Source: JAXLQL01 sp046331625 (GTDB lineage Bacteria; Acidobacteriota; Terriglobia; Bryobacterales; Bryobacteraceae). From it: a stretch of 64,000 nt of DNA. The number at the start of each line of letters is the position of its first letter. Within the stretch, counting starts at the first letter, position 1. The DNA lies in contig JAXLQL010000002.1 in the NCBI GenBank assembly GCA_046331625.1, positions 496,001 to 560,000 of the forward strand. The letters are read 5' to 3'. Shown here one piece after another: positions 17,226-28,418 of the stretch. The position numbers and the translations under genes are program-made. Below the pieces are notes generated by a model, which saw nothing but the letters and a program-made list of their open reading frames with translations, did not search any database and was not told where the DNA came from.

Positions 17226-18770
17226 ATGTCCTGGCTCTTCCTCCCCGCTGCTATTGCCGTGGCCGCCCTCCTGCTCCCGCCGCTCGCACTGGCCTTGCTC
17301 TGGCTCCGCCCGGCCACGCCGGTGCGCAAGAAGATCTTCTACACCATGCCGATTCTGCTGCTCGGATTGGTCCACCTGGTGAAAGTCTACGGCCTTCGAT
17401 ATGAAATGGCCGGTGAGGGTATTCCGAGTTTCTTCACATTTCGCAGCAAAGCCCAGCACCAAGCGGATCTCGAAGCGCACCGCGCCGAGCAACGCAAGGT
17501 ACCCACGGAAACTGCCGCGGTCGCCGAGGCTTCGCCCGCCGCCGTTCCATCGGCGGATACGGTGCTCGCCGCCGAGAAACCCGCACCGCCGGTGGCCGCT
17601 GCTCCTGCAATCGCCAATTATTGGACCGATTTTCGCGGTCCCAAAAGACTCGGAATTTATGATGAAAAGCCGATCCTAACCGCGTGGCCCAAATCCGGAC
17701 TTACTCGGCTCTGGAAACAACCCGTGGGCGGCGGGTATTCCTCTTTCGTAGTTGCCGGCGGCTTGGCGTACACCATCGAGCAGCGCCGCGACCAGGAAGT
17801 GACCGCAGCCTACGACATGAAGACCGGCCGCGAGAAGTGGACCAACTCCTGGAAAGGCTTCTTCCAGGAGTCGATGGGCGGCGATGGTCCGCGAGCCACG
17901 CCCGTCTTCGACGAAGGCCGCATCTACGCGCTCGGCGCCGAAGGCGAGCTCCGCGTGATCGATGCCTCCAATGGACAAACCGTCTGGCGCAAGAATATCC
18001 TCCAGGAAAACGGCGCGCAGAACCTGACCTGGGGACAGGCCGCCACGCCTCTGATCGTGGACGGCAAGGTAATCGTGCTTCCAGGCGGCGGTGGCGGGAA
18101 GTCCGTCGTCGCCTATGACAAGGCCGATGGCAAGACCATTTGGAGCTCACTCGACGACGAGCAAGCCTACACCGCGCCAGTTGTGGTGGAAGTGGCGGGC
18201 AAGCGCCAGTTGATCGTGGTGACCGCACAACGCATGGCTGGGCTCACCGTGGAAGACGGCAAGCTCCTGTGGGAGTATCCGTGGGTCACCGAATACCACG
18301 TGAACGCCGCGATCCCGCTCGTGGTGGCGCCGAACCGCGTGTTCATCTCGGCGGGCTACGGGCACGGAGCAGCCGTGGTGGAACTCACTCCCGACGGCGA
18401 CAAGTTCGCCCTCAAAGAAGTCTGGAAGAACGGCAAGATCAAGACAAAGTTCAATGACTCGGTGCTCTTCGAAGGCCACGTTTACGGGCTCGACGAAGGC
18501 ATCCTCTCCTGCGTCGACGTCGCCAACGGCCAGCAGAAATGGAAAGGCGGCCGCTATGGATATGGGCAGATCATACTCGCAGGCGGGCACCTGGTGATCA
18601 CATCCGAACAAGGCGACGTGGCGCTCGTGAAGGCGACTCCCGCCAAGCACGAAGAACTGGCTCGGTTCCGAGCGATCGACGGTAAGACGTGGAATCACCC
18701 GGCCATCGCGGATGGTGTGCTGCTGGTGCGGAACGAGACGGAGATGGCGGCCTTCCGGATCGGCCGCTGA
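17226..18770 (+). CDS. Membrane-anchored PQQ-like beta-propeller protein
   Basis: 514 residues. Two N-terminal membrane segments ('LFLPAAIAVAALLLPPLALALLWL' region and 'MPILLLGLVHLVKVYG'), an Ala/Pro linker, then from residue ~135 ('WTDFRGPKRLGIYDE') a propeller with PQQ-type blade motifs ('AAYDMKTGREKWTN', 'RVIDASNGQTVWRK', 'VAYDKADGKTIWSS', 'SCVDVANGQQKWKGG'). The 'FRGP.R.G' opening is typical of BamB-like/PQQ-enzyme-repeat proteins abundant in Planctomycetes and Acidobacteria. Residues for cofactor binding are not evident, so enzymatic activity is doubtful. The stop abuts the convergent M23 gene with no gap. Confidence 0.83.
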   Translation: MSWLFLPAAIAVAALLLPPLALALLWLRPATPVRKKIFYTMPILLLGLVHLVKVYGLRYEMAGEGIPSFFTFRSKAQHQADLEAHRAEQRKVPTETAAVAEASPAAVPSADTVLAAEKPAPPVAAAPAIANYWTDFRGPKRLGIYDEKPILTAWPKSGLTRLWKQPVGGGYSSFVVAGGLAYTIEQRRDQEVTAAYDMKTGREKWTNSWKGFFQESMGGDGPRATPVFDEGRIYALGAEGELRVIDASNGQTVWRKNILQENGAQNLTWGQAATPLIVDGKVIVLPGGGGGKSVVAYDKADGKTIWSSLDDEQAYTAPVVVEVAGKRQLIVVTAQRMAGLTVEDGKLLWEYPWVTEYHVNAAIPLVVAPNRVFISAGYGHGAAVVELTPDGDKFALKEVWKNGKIKTKFNDSVLFEGHVYGLDEGILSCVDVANGQQKWKGGRYGYGQIILAGGHLVITSEQGDVALVKATPAKHEELARFRAIDGKTWNHPAIADGVLLVRNETEMAAFRIGR

Positions 18771-19658
18771 TCACTTCGCTGCTGCCTTGCCGCGGTGCGT
18801 GATCACTGTCGCGGCGTCTCCGCCCTCGGGCATCGGCGGACCGTCATGGTCGCGAAAGAACAGCGGCAATCCTTCGGAGAGGTTGAGGCCGCGGTCTTTC
18901 GGATCCTGCCGTTGATGGTGGATGTGCACATGCGGCTCGCTGGTGTTCCCTGAATTTCCGCATGCGCCAATCGGCTGTCCCTCGGTTACCGAATCGCCCT
19001 CGTGAACCTTCACGCTGCCGGGTTTCAGGTGCGCGAGCACCAGATAGGTTCCACTGGCGAGTTCGATCCCCACTGAGTTTCCGAGCGGCTTCTGGAAATT
19101 CATGCTGACCGTTCCGGGGACTTGGTCGGGCTCGCCATCGAGGGCAAATCGCACGCGACCGGCGATCGGGGCGACGACGGTTTTGCCGTAGCAGCCGTAG
19201 TCCTCGAGTCGCGCGGAGCCGCCGAATGCCGGGTCGACCACCAGGTCGTAGGCCCAGCGCTGATCCGGAGACATCGCGTGATAGTTGCCGGCCAAGCGAT
19301 CGCCGCCCTGGCCCACTCGCACCGGACCATCGAGCGGCACGCGCACAGTCGCATCGGGCCGGCTGGTGGCGATCGATGCAGGGAAGGCGATCGGCAGGAT
19401 GCCGAAGCCCCACAGTGCGGGCCACAGAGAGAAGGCAGCCAGCGCGGCGGCGGCCTGCATGGGAGGGCTGAAGCGTCGCTTGCGGATCGCGTGAACCGCC
19501 ACCGCAATCAGGGCGAGCGGGCCGAGAATCTGGCCGATGCTGATGAGCATGATCCAGGCGACAACGGCTCGCATGCCGCCCGTGTAGAGCAGTGTCCAGC
19601 AGAGCGCAAGCGCGAGAGCAAGCACCGCTGCGGGAGCCCATCGCAATACCCGGCGCAT
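18771..19658 (-). CDS. M23-family (LytM-type) peptidase, membrane-anchored
   Basis: Start taken at ATG 19658 (MRRVLRWAP), since the sequence upstream to 19706 is not signal-like; 295 residues. Several N-terminal membrane helices to residue ~110, then a LytM domain: 'NYHAMSPDQRWAYDLV' (zinc His and Asp region), 'GKTVVAPIAGRVRFA', 'GTYLVLAHLKPGSVKV', 'GACGNSGNTSEPHVHIHHQ' (HxH). The metal ligands look complete, so a zinc endopeptidase acting on peptidoglycan cross-links or peptides is likely. It converges directly on the PQQ-propeller gene. A dispersed palindromic repeat lies upstream. Confidence 0.85.
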   Translation of the reverse strand: MRRVLRWAPAAVLALALALCWTLLYTGGMRAVVAWIMLISIGQILGPLALIAVAVHAIRKRRFSPPMQAAAALAAFSLWPALWGFGILPIAFPASIATSRPDATVRVPLDGPVRVGQGGDRLAGNYHAMSPDQRWAYDLVVDPAFGGSARLEDYGCYGKTVVAPIAGRVRFALDGEPDQVPGTVSMNFQKPLGNSVGIELASGTYLVLAHLKPGSVKVHEGDSVTEGQPIGACGNSGNTSEPHVHIHHQRQDPKDRGLNLSEGLPLFFRDHDGPPMPEGGDAATVITHRGKAAAK

Positions 19659-19741
19659 GGCGGCAGCATAGCACGCCATCGCGGGTCCGTCAGCCCGCGA
19701 AAACATGCCGGGCCCGAGATGAGCACTTGCCTTGCCGTGTA

Positions 19742-19779
19742 GGGTGGGCTTCAGCCAGCGCGGGACTTCAGTCCCGCTG
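19742..19779 (-). repeat. Dispersed palindromic (REP-like) repeat, copy A
   Basis: Reads on the minus strand CAGCGGGACTGAAGTCCCGC followed by a second small palindrome (GGCTGAAGCC). Same unit as copies near 32.37, 32.47, 35.02 and 51.48 kb. Confidence 0.8.
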
Positions 19780-19852
19780 CCGGGGTCCCGTGGTGTGTCT
19801 CAGCCGCCTGGGTCGGTCCCGCAATAGGCGCTTTGGTCCCGCCCGCGAGCAC

Positions 19853-21781
19853 TCACCCCGAACACACCACGCGCACCCCGTTCCGAAACAGCCGTGCCAC
19901 CTGCGGCGAAACCCGAGGCGACGAATGGATCTCCAGCTCCTTCAACCCCGGCAACGCCGCCAACTGCGCCACCCCAGCATCCGTAATCGACACGCATTGC
20001 CAGAACTCGAGCTTCTCGAGCGCCACAATCCTGCTCAGGATCTCGAGGCTCCGGTCCGTAATCAGCGTCATCCCGGCGTAGTAATTCCGAAGCTTCGCGA
20101 GGCCGCGAATATGCTCCGTCGCAACATCCCCCGTATTGCGGCAATACATGCAGTAGAGCGACTCCAGATTCTCGCACCGGCCCACATGCCGAAAGCCCGC
20201 ATCCGGAACATCGATCGAGACGAACTGCCGCAATTGCGGAAACCGAGGCAGCGCCTCGAGCGCGGAATCCTCCACCTGCTTGCAACTGATCCCGATGCCC
20301 CGCAGCGAGGGCGCGTCCGTCAGCGCCAAAAATCCGCGGCTCGTGAAGTTCGGACACTCGCGCCCCCAAACGTATTCAAGCGTTTGCGATCGCCCTAGTG
20401 CCTGCCATCCCGCGTCGCCCGCCACCGCGCCCTGCGCCTGCAGTTGCCGCAGCCGCGGGATCGCCGCAATCTGCCGCATCGCCTCATCCGGACATTGATC
20501 CCCATCGATGCCGAACACCTCGAGATTCGGCAACCGCCGCAACGGTTCAAGACCCGCTGGCGTGAACGCCTTCGAATGCCAGAAGAATGAGAGCGACGCC
20601 ACTCCGTCGAGCCCAGCCAGCGCGGCGATCCCCGCATCAGTGAACTCGCCATCGATCAGCACGCGCGTGGGAACGTGCGCGGCGCCCATCAGTCCCGTGC
20701 GCACTTCACCGCCAAGCCATCGCGCAAACGCCGGAATCCGATGCAGCGCGGGAATCCCCGCATCCGTCACGCCGTGACCCGTGTCGAGATAGCGCAGGTC
20801 CGCCTTGCCCGCCAGCGCGCGGATCAGTCCGTCGCCCGCGGGCGTTCCCATCGCATTGACGGTCTCGATGCGATCGCAAGCCGCTAGGCACGCAGCAGCT
20901 TCATCCGTGAAGCCTTGGGTCCAGCAGCATTGGAAGCGGCGCAGTTGCGCGAGGTGCCGCAAGGGCTCGAACGCGCGAGCGGTCAACGCGGTGTGCCATC
21001 CGCCGATTTCGAGGTCGGTGAGCTGCGGCATCCGAGCGAGATGCCGCGTGCCCGCATCGGTCAGGGCCTTTGACCCGCTCACGTTCAGATGCGTGACGCA
21101 CTCGAGTTGCGACAACCCCTTCATCGCTTCATCCGGGATGCCGCCGGCGGCCAGCTTCGAGATCCCGTATTCCTCGACGACGGCGAAGATCTCCTCCCAA
21201 TCCCGCATCGTCTGCGGACCGCGCGCTGACAATCGCCCCTCCTGCCAGTCGATGCCATAGAACGGCGGACGCGAACTCAGGAACACGGGCGACGAGCGCG
21301 GGTCCGCTGGAGCTTGTGTCAGGCTCGCCGCGAACTGCGCCCAGTTCTCGAAACCATAGGCGTGCGCCACCATCTGCCGCGCGTCCGCCACGGCGAGTTC
21401 CGGCGCGCGGCTCTCTGACGCGTACCACGTGGGCATCCGCTGCCGGACTCTTTCCGCCTCGTGGAAATCGGTGGGAAACGCCGTTCCGTTGTTCGCGTTG
21501 ATCGCGCGCACCGTTCGCTCGTCACCCGAAGTGTAGGCAGCCGCGAGATCGTTCGCGAGACGTTCGAACGGTTCGATCCCCGGTGGCCGCAACGCTTCGA
21601 TGTGGTGCTTCAACGCGGCCCAAGTGGCGAAGCCATGCTCGCGGGCGATCTCGTGCTGCGCATCGGCGAGCGTAGCCGCGGCATCGCCCGAGGCACGCAG
21701 TTGGCGCACCCGTTCCTTTGCACGCTTACGTAGCGACTCGAGCGAAGGATTGGCCGGAAGGGGCGTGGGATTCTGAGGCAT
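19853..21781 (-). CDS. Leucine-rich-repeat protein with ankyrin-associated N-terminal motif
   Basis: 642 residues. Residues 10-65 ('SLESLRKRAKERVRQLRA', 'AQHEIAREHGFATWAALKHH') match the N-terminal helix-turn motif seen before ankyrin repeats in many Acidobacteria proteins; a second copy appears near 130 ('DARQMVAHAYGFENWAQF'). From ~190 to the end there are about a dozen RNI/AMN1-type leucine-rich repeats ('LTDAGTRHLARMPQLTDLEI', 'FTDAGIAALAGLDGVASLSF', 'ITDAGVAQLAALPGLKELEI'). No signal peptide; probably a cytoplasmic protein-binding scaffold. Partner unknown. Confidence 0.8.
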   Translation of the reverse strand: MPQNPTPLPANPSLESLRKRAKERVRQLRASGDAAATLADAQHEIAREHGFATWAALKHHIEALRPPGIEPFERLANDLAAAYTSGDERTVRAINANNGTAFPTDFHEAERVRQRMPTWYASESRAPELAVADARQMVAHAYGFENWAQFAASLTQAPADPRSSPVFLSSRPPFYGIDWQEGRLSARGPQTMRDWEEIFAVVEEYGISKLAAGGIPDEAMKGLSQLECVTHLNVSGSKALTDAGTRHLARMPQLTDLEIGGWHTALTARAFEPLRHLAQLRRFQCCWTQGFTDEAAACLAACDRIETVNAMGTPAGDGLIRALAGKADLRYLDTGHGVTDAGIPALHRIPAFARWLGGEVRTGLMGAAHVPTRVLIDGEFTDAGIAALAGLDGVASLSFFWHSKAFTPAGLEPLRRLPNLEVFGIDGDQCPDEAMRQIAAIPRLRQLQAQGAVAGDAGWQALGRSQTLEYVWGRECPNFTSRGFLALTDAPSLRGIGISCKQVEDSALEALPRFPQLRQFVSIDVPDAGFRHVGRCENLESLYCMYCRNTGDVATEHIRGLAKLRNYYAGMTLITDRSLEILSRIVALEKLEFWQCVSITDAGVAQLAALPGLKELEIHSSPRVSPQVARLFRNGVRVVCSG

Positions 21782-22000
21782 GCAGATCTCCTTTCGAGTG
21801 CCCGCGTCCGCGCGGCGGGCGGAAAGAAGATCCAGGGATCTCGAGAGACGGCGAGTAGATCAGGTGGGCTCGGCCCTTTCCCGCGGACAGGAAGCGCCCC
21901 ATGCGCTCAGTCCGCGATCTTACCACGGCATCAAGGCAGAAACGCTATAAGAGAAGAAGGAGGGAGGGGCCTGCTTGATCAGGTTTTCCGGTTCCGCATT

Positions 22001-23071
22001 GTGACGTTCCACGATCCACATGACGAGGTGCGCGAGCAGGCCTGGCGGCTCTACGACAAAGGCGATCTCGCCGGCGCCCTGGCGCTGTGGAGACAGATAG
22101 CTCGCGGTTGTCCCGAAGCTGAAGATTTGTGTTCGCTAGCCTTGACGGCGCGCCGGCTGGGTGAGGTGGAAGAGGCCGAGGCAGCCCTTCTCAAGGCGGT
22201 AACGATCGATCCATCGCTTCGGCTGGCTCATGTGATGCTGTGTCGCAACGCCGTGGGGAACGGTAGTTGGGCTGATGCTGAGTTCCGCGCAAGACGCGCA
22301 CTGGATCTCGAGGAGGACGGGGACGTCTACGACCTGCTTGGATTGACCCTCGACGCCCTCGACAGGTACGACGAGGCTCACGCCGCGTTCTCACGCGGTA
22401 TCGAGATCGATCCGACCTACGAAGACCTCTACAGCGACTTCGGGCAGCTAGTCCGGAAGCGAGATCCGGTGGAGGCCGAGCGCCTGTTTCGCAAGGCGAT
22501 TGAATTGGAGCCCGCCTATGCCGAAGCACACAGGGAGTTGGGATCGCTTCTGTTACACCAGGAGGCCGCAGTATTTCGACAGAAGCTACTAGACGAGGCT
22601 GAGCATCACCTGAGGCTTGCGATTGAACTCGATCCTGGAGACACCTGGGCTCGCCTCTATCTTGGCAACCTGCACTATACACGCAACGACCCGAGAGCGG
22701 CTTTGGTGGAGCTTCGGCTAGCTCACGAGTCCGCACCAAGCTGGGCCGTGACGATGTGGTGTCTCGCCGATTGTCACGCGGAGTTGGAGGAATGGGCAAA
22801 GGCGGAGGAGTTGTATCTTCGGGCTCTTGCTGCGGAGCCCGACAGCATCCACGCCAATAGGGCTCTGGCCCGGATGTACATGTTGCAGGGCAGGACCGAA
22901 CTCGCCCAAACGTACTTCGGTCGCGTTCTGCTCCTGAATCCAGAAGACAAAGGCGCACGAGAAGGTATGGAGCGCACGGAAGACGGCGCTGGCGTCCCGA
23001 AACACGTCGCGCGCCGTGTGCACCGGCGGCAGTCGCGCTGGCAACGGCGGAGGGATCCAGATTCCGTTTGA
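22001..23071 (+). CDS. Tetratricopeptide repeat protein
   Basis: 356 residues from GTG 22001. TPRs run through almost the whole length: 'AWRLYDKGDLAGALALWRQI', 'ALTARRLGEVEEAEAALLKA', 'GLTLDALDRYDEAHAAFSRG', 'YLGNLHYTRNDPRAALVELR', 'ALARMYMLQGRTELAQTYFG'. The last 35 residues are basic and Arg-rich. No export signal, so a cytoplasmic scaffold. It converges on the frameshifted nucleotidyltransferase gene. Function unassigned. Confidence 0.82.
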   Translation: MTFHDPHDEVREQAWRLYDKGDLAGALALWRQIARGCPEAEDLCSLALTARRLGEVEEAEAALLKAVTIDPSLRLAHVMLCRNAVGNGSWADAEFRARRALDLEEDGDVYDLLGLTLDALDRYDEAHAAFSRGIEIDPTYEDLYSDFGQLVRKRDPVEAERLFRKAIELEPAYAEAHRELGSLLLHQEAAVFRQKLLDEAEHHLRLAIELDPGDTWARLYLGNLHYTRNDPRAALVELRLAHESAPSWAVTMWCLADCHAELEEWAKAEELYLRALAAEPDSIHANRALARMYMLQGRTELAQTYFGRVLLLNPEDKGAREGMERTEDGAGVPKHVARRVHRRQSRWQRRRDPDSV

Positions 23072-23191
23072 GGACAACTTCCGGACTCGAGCGCAAGCCT
23101 CTGAGCCTAACGGTCAATTGGCGGAAAGTACGCCTCTATCCACAACTCGAGTGTCTGATCGTGCACGTTTCGCGCCCCGTAAGATATGGCC

Positions 23192-23652
23192 TCAACTCGT
23201 GCAGGTCGTTCCCGAAGTACGGCCGTCCAGGTATCCAGACCGGGCCAGGTACTCCACATCAGAACGATCCAGCTCAAAGTTGTGCTCCAACTTCGTGAGC
23301 GCCAGGTCATGCGGCTCCAAAACGAAAAGACAAAGCTTGGCCCACTCGTCAGGATATAGCGGTGACGCTCGTGCCTCGTAGTCTTCAGGCGCGGTTGCCA
23401 CCGTGACCACATCCAGATAGACACCATGGCGCCGCCGCAGCGCCGATTCTTTTCCCGCGAGTTCCACCAAACGCGAACTCGTCGAATGTGGTGCAACCGT
23501 GAGAACGTCGATGTCGGCGGTTGCCCTCACAGACCATACGCCTGAACGAAAGCGAATCCGCCCATACAGTGCAAGCAGATCGGTTCGCCGAGTGCAGCAT
23601 CGAGTTCGCTCAGGAATGACAGCCAGGGCTCAACCGGAACATCACGCGGCAT
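23192..23652 (-). pseudogene. DUF6036-type nucleotidyltransferase, frameshifted
   Basis: ATG 23652 overlaps the stop of the XRE regulator. The first frame encodes 'MPRDVPVEPWLSFLSELDAA' and 'CMGGFAFVQAYGL' and then meets TGA (23527-23529). One base away the frame continues as 'RATADIDVLTVAP', then 'KESALRRRHGVYLDVVTVA' and 'LALTKLEHNFELDRSDVEYLA'. Together they make the usual nucleotidyltransferase order, G(G/A)FA...YGL.RAT.DIDVL, with one base missing at about 23527-23533; the total length, 461 nt, is one short of a multiple of three. Family members are often the toxin or AbiE-like half of an XRE-linked pair. Either a decayed gene or a sequence error. Confidence 0.75.
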
Positions 23653-24322
23653 ATCGCAGTTGCTCTCGCGAGAGCGTAGTCAGCAAACCCCAATGCGCAG
23701 CCAGTACACTGCGATGCTTCCGGATCCACACACGCTCCGCATCCGGCATCGAATCCCGGCAAAGTGTTCCCTCAACGGCAAGCCGGGACTGTTCCAGCTC
23801 TACCAGCATGTTCCGCAAATGATCGCGTTCGCCCTTGGCTTCGCAGGCCAGCGTCACCAGGAATCCCAGACGATTCTGAAGGTTCAGGAGCCGGCATTGG
23901 GCGGCGAGCCAACAGGCATCCAAATCGGCGAACTCGAGCAGCACCCACGGCAGCGACTCGATGAGACGGACATCCAAATCACCATGAGCCAATGAGCCCG
24001 CAACGACCATCGCCGGATTCATTGGCTTCGCGTTCTTCCTGAGATGTGCGAATGGCGGGTAGCGGAGCGCAGCGACAGCGGAGGCGAGCCTCTCCGGCGA
24101 GACTGCGTTCCATCGAGCCGAAAGCTCCGGCAGGGGCAAGATACTCGGCGATACTCCGAGCCTGCTAACGACTCGTGGCGCAACGTCCGGCGGCAATGGC
24201 CGTGTCCCGTTCTCCAATTGGCAATAGTATGGCTGCGAAACGCCCAGCCGCGCGGAGGCAGCCTGTTGTGAAAGTCCAGCCTTCACGCGGGCAGTGCGGA
24301 GTTCTTCAAGAGCGACCGGCAT
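23642..24322 (-). CDS. XRE-family HTH regulator
   Basis: 226 residues. Residues 5-60 are a Cro/CI-type helix-turn-helix ('LRTARVKAGLSQQAASARLG', 'VSQPYYCQLENGTRPLP'). The rest is helical with no clear ligand domain. The stop codon overlaps the start of the nucleotidyltransferase gene, so they form a two-gene operon resembling regulator/nucleotidyltransferase TA-like systems. It probably represses its own promoter; the AT-rich 'ATTATTGCATATGTTGCAATAAT' region at about 24334-24357 is a near-perfect inverted repeat just upstream of the ATG and a good operator candidate. Confidence 0.8.
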   Translation of the reverse strand: MPVALEELRTARVKAGLSQQAASARLGVSQPYYCQLENGTRPLPPDVAPRVVSRLGVSPSILPLPELSARWNAVSPERLASAVAALRYPPFAHLRKNAKPMNPAMVVAGSLAHGDLDVRLIESLPWVLLEFADLDACWLAAQCRLLNLQNRLGFLVTLACEAKGERDHLRNMLVELEQSRLAVEGTLCRDSMPDAERVWIRKHRSVLAAHWGLLTTLSREQLRYAA

Positions 24323-24331
24323 CGTCAGTCA

Positions 24332-24356
24332 AGATTATTGCATATGTTGCAATAAT
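24332..24356 (-). promoter_or_regulatory. Inverted repeat upstream of the XRE gene
   Basis: ATTATTGCA-N5-TGCAATAAT lies within 24332-24356, roughly 10 nt upstream of the XRE start codon at 24322. It has the size and position expected of the autoregulatory operator of an XRE dimer. It also lies just after the DUF1501 stop. Confidence 0.6.
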
Positions 24357-24362
24357 GGACAC

Positions 24363-25745
24363 CTATGCCACAATCTCCCGGATCACTTCCCCATGCACAT
24401 CCGTCAACCTCCGGTCGATCCCGTTATGCCGATACGTCAGCCGCGTGTGATCGATCCCCAGAAGATGCAGCATCGTCGCGTGCACGTCGTAACAATACGC
24501 TGGCTTGTCCGCCACCTTATACGACCACTCATCCGTCGCCCCATACACCGCCCCGCCGCGCACGCCCCCACCCGCGAGCCAATTCGTGAACCCGAACGGA
24601 TTATGGTCGCGACCCTTGCTCCCCTGGCTGCACGGCATGCGGCCGAACTCGGTCGTCCAATGCACGATCGTGTCATCCAGCAACCCGCGCGACTTCATGT
24701 CCTGCAGCAGCGCCGCCACTGGCTTGTCCATCGCCACGGCCATGTCCCAATGGTCCTTCGCGAGGTTCTCATGACTGTCCCAGTTGCGCCGTGGGAAACC
24801 ATTATCCGCGCCGCTCCACAACTGCACGAACCGCACGCCGCGTTCGAGCAACCGCCGCGCCACCAGGCATCGACGCGCCATGTCCTCGGTCAGCGGATCA
24901 TCCAGTCCATAGAGCTTGCGCGTCGCTTCTGACTCGCTCGAAACGTCCATCACCTCGGGCGCGCTCAACTGCAGGCGCGCCGCCATCTCATACGAGCGGA
25001 TGCGCGCATCGAGCCGCGAGTCTTCCTGCCGCGTAGCCAGGTGTCCGCGATTGATCTTCTCGAGCAACGCCAACCCCTCGCGCTCTGACTCCTTCGAGAT
25101 GCCCGCCGATGCCGGCGGGAACAAGTCGTGAATCGGATTCGGCGTGCCCACGCGAATCGTCGTCCCCTGATGCGCCGCGGGCAGGAAACCCGCCGACCAG
25201 TTCGCCGGACCATTCGGCGGAACTCCGCGCGGATCCGGCATCACCACGAACACCGGCAAGTTCTCGTTCATGCTCCCGAGCGCATACGAGATCCACGAGC
25301 CCGCGGCCGGAAATCCCGGTAGGATGAATCCCGTGCCCTGCATGAACGTCGCCGGACCATGCACGTTCGACTTCGAGATCATCGAGAACACGAACGCCAT
25401 GTCGTCCGCGCGCGACGCCAGATGCGGGAATAGTCCGCTGATCCAACGGCCTGACTGCCCATGCTGCTTCCACTCCCACGGACACGGCATCACCGCGCCC
25501 GGGTTGCTCTGGAACAGTTCCACCTTCTCGCCTGGATCCCATTTCTCGCCGGCCTTCTTGATCAGCAGCGGCTTGTAGTCGAAGCTATCGCATTGACTGG
25601 CCGCGCCAGACATGAAGAACTGCACCACACGCTTGGCCTTGGCCGGATGATGCGTGGCCGCGCCAAGGTCGCGCCCGAGCATGTGCGCCAGAGCGACTCC
25701 GCCCAGTCCGCCGCCGTGAGTGAAGAGGAAATCGCGCCGCGTCAT
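24363..25745 (-). CDS. DUF1501 domain protein (Tat-exported)
   Basis: Start taken at ATG 25745 (MTRRDFLFTHGGGLGG), which gives a twin-arginine signal and lies 1 nt after the stop of the upstream gene; 460 residues. The body has the DUF1501 pattern: 'KRVVQFFMSGAASQCDSFDYKP', 'FVFSMISKSNVHGPATFMQG', 'SWISYALGSMNENLPVFVVM', 'DTIVHWTTEFGRMPCSQG', 'GRDHNPFGFTNWLAGGG'. DUF1501 proteins are sulfatase/phosphatase-fold proteins almost always encoded next to PSCyt1/DUF1549/DUF1553 genes in Planctomycetes, Verrucomicrobia and Acidobacteria, as here. Function is unproven; a role in polysaccharide breakdown is commonly proposed. Confidence 0.9.
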   Translation of the reverse strand: MTRRDFLFTHGGGLGGVALAHMLGRDLGAATHHPAKAKRVVQFFMSGAASQCDSFDYKPLLIKKAGEKWDPGEKVELFQSNPGAVMPCPWEWKQHGQSGRWISGLFPHLASRADDMAFVFSMISKSNVHGPATFMQGTGFILPGFPAAGSWISYALGSMNENLPVFVVMPDPRGVPPNGPANWSAGFLPAAHQGTTIRVGTPNPIHDLFPPASAGISKESEREGLALLEKINRGHLATRQEDSRLDARIRSYEMAARLQLSAPEVMDVSSESEATRKLYGLDDPLTEDMARRCLVARRLLERGVRFVQLWSGADNGFPRRNWDSHENLAKDHWDMAVAMDKPVAALLQDMKSRGLLDDTIVHWTTEFGRMPCSQGSKGRDHNPFGFTNWLAGGGVRGGAVYGATDEWSYKVADKPAYCYDVHATMLHLLGIDHTRLTYRHNGIDRRLTDVHGEVIREIVA

Positions 25746-25746
25746 A

Positions 25747-28146
<2,400 letters not shown>

Positions 28147-28201
28147 TGCAAGTCCAAGGTATCACGGGCTCGCAGCGCGGACGGCGCCGGGTCGCGCGGC
28201 C

Positions 28202-28363
28202 TCAGTGACGGTCTCTCCACGGCAGCCTCGCCCGGACCTCATCGATGGCAATGCCGGCAAACCCGGCACGCGAAACTCCGCCGCTCCGATTCGCGGGTTG
28301 ATGCCAAACCTGGCATCGCTCGGCCAAGAGCGGAAGCGCTACGAGCAGCGCGAACGGACGCAT
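28202..28363 (-). pseudogene. Chimeric mini-ORF from the junction duplication
   Basis: 53 codons. It starts with the duplicated PSCyt1 start and signal sequence (MRPFALLVALPLLAE), carries 'CQVWH' where the functional copy has the heme motif CQVCH, and ends in the duplicated C-terminus of the TPR-like protein (IDEVRARLPWRDRH). The 45-bp deletion keeps the frame. Probably non-functional, since the heme cysteine is replaced by Trp. Confidence 0.7.
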
Positions 28364-28418
28364 TGCAAGTCCAAGGTATCACGGGCTCGCAGCGCGGACG
28401 GCGCCTGGTCGCGCGGCC

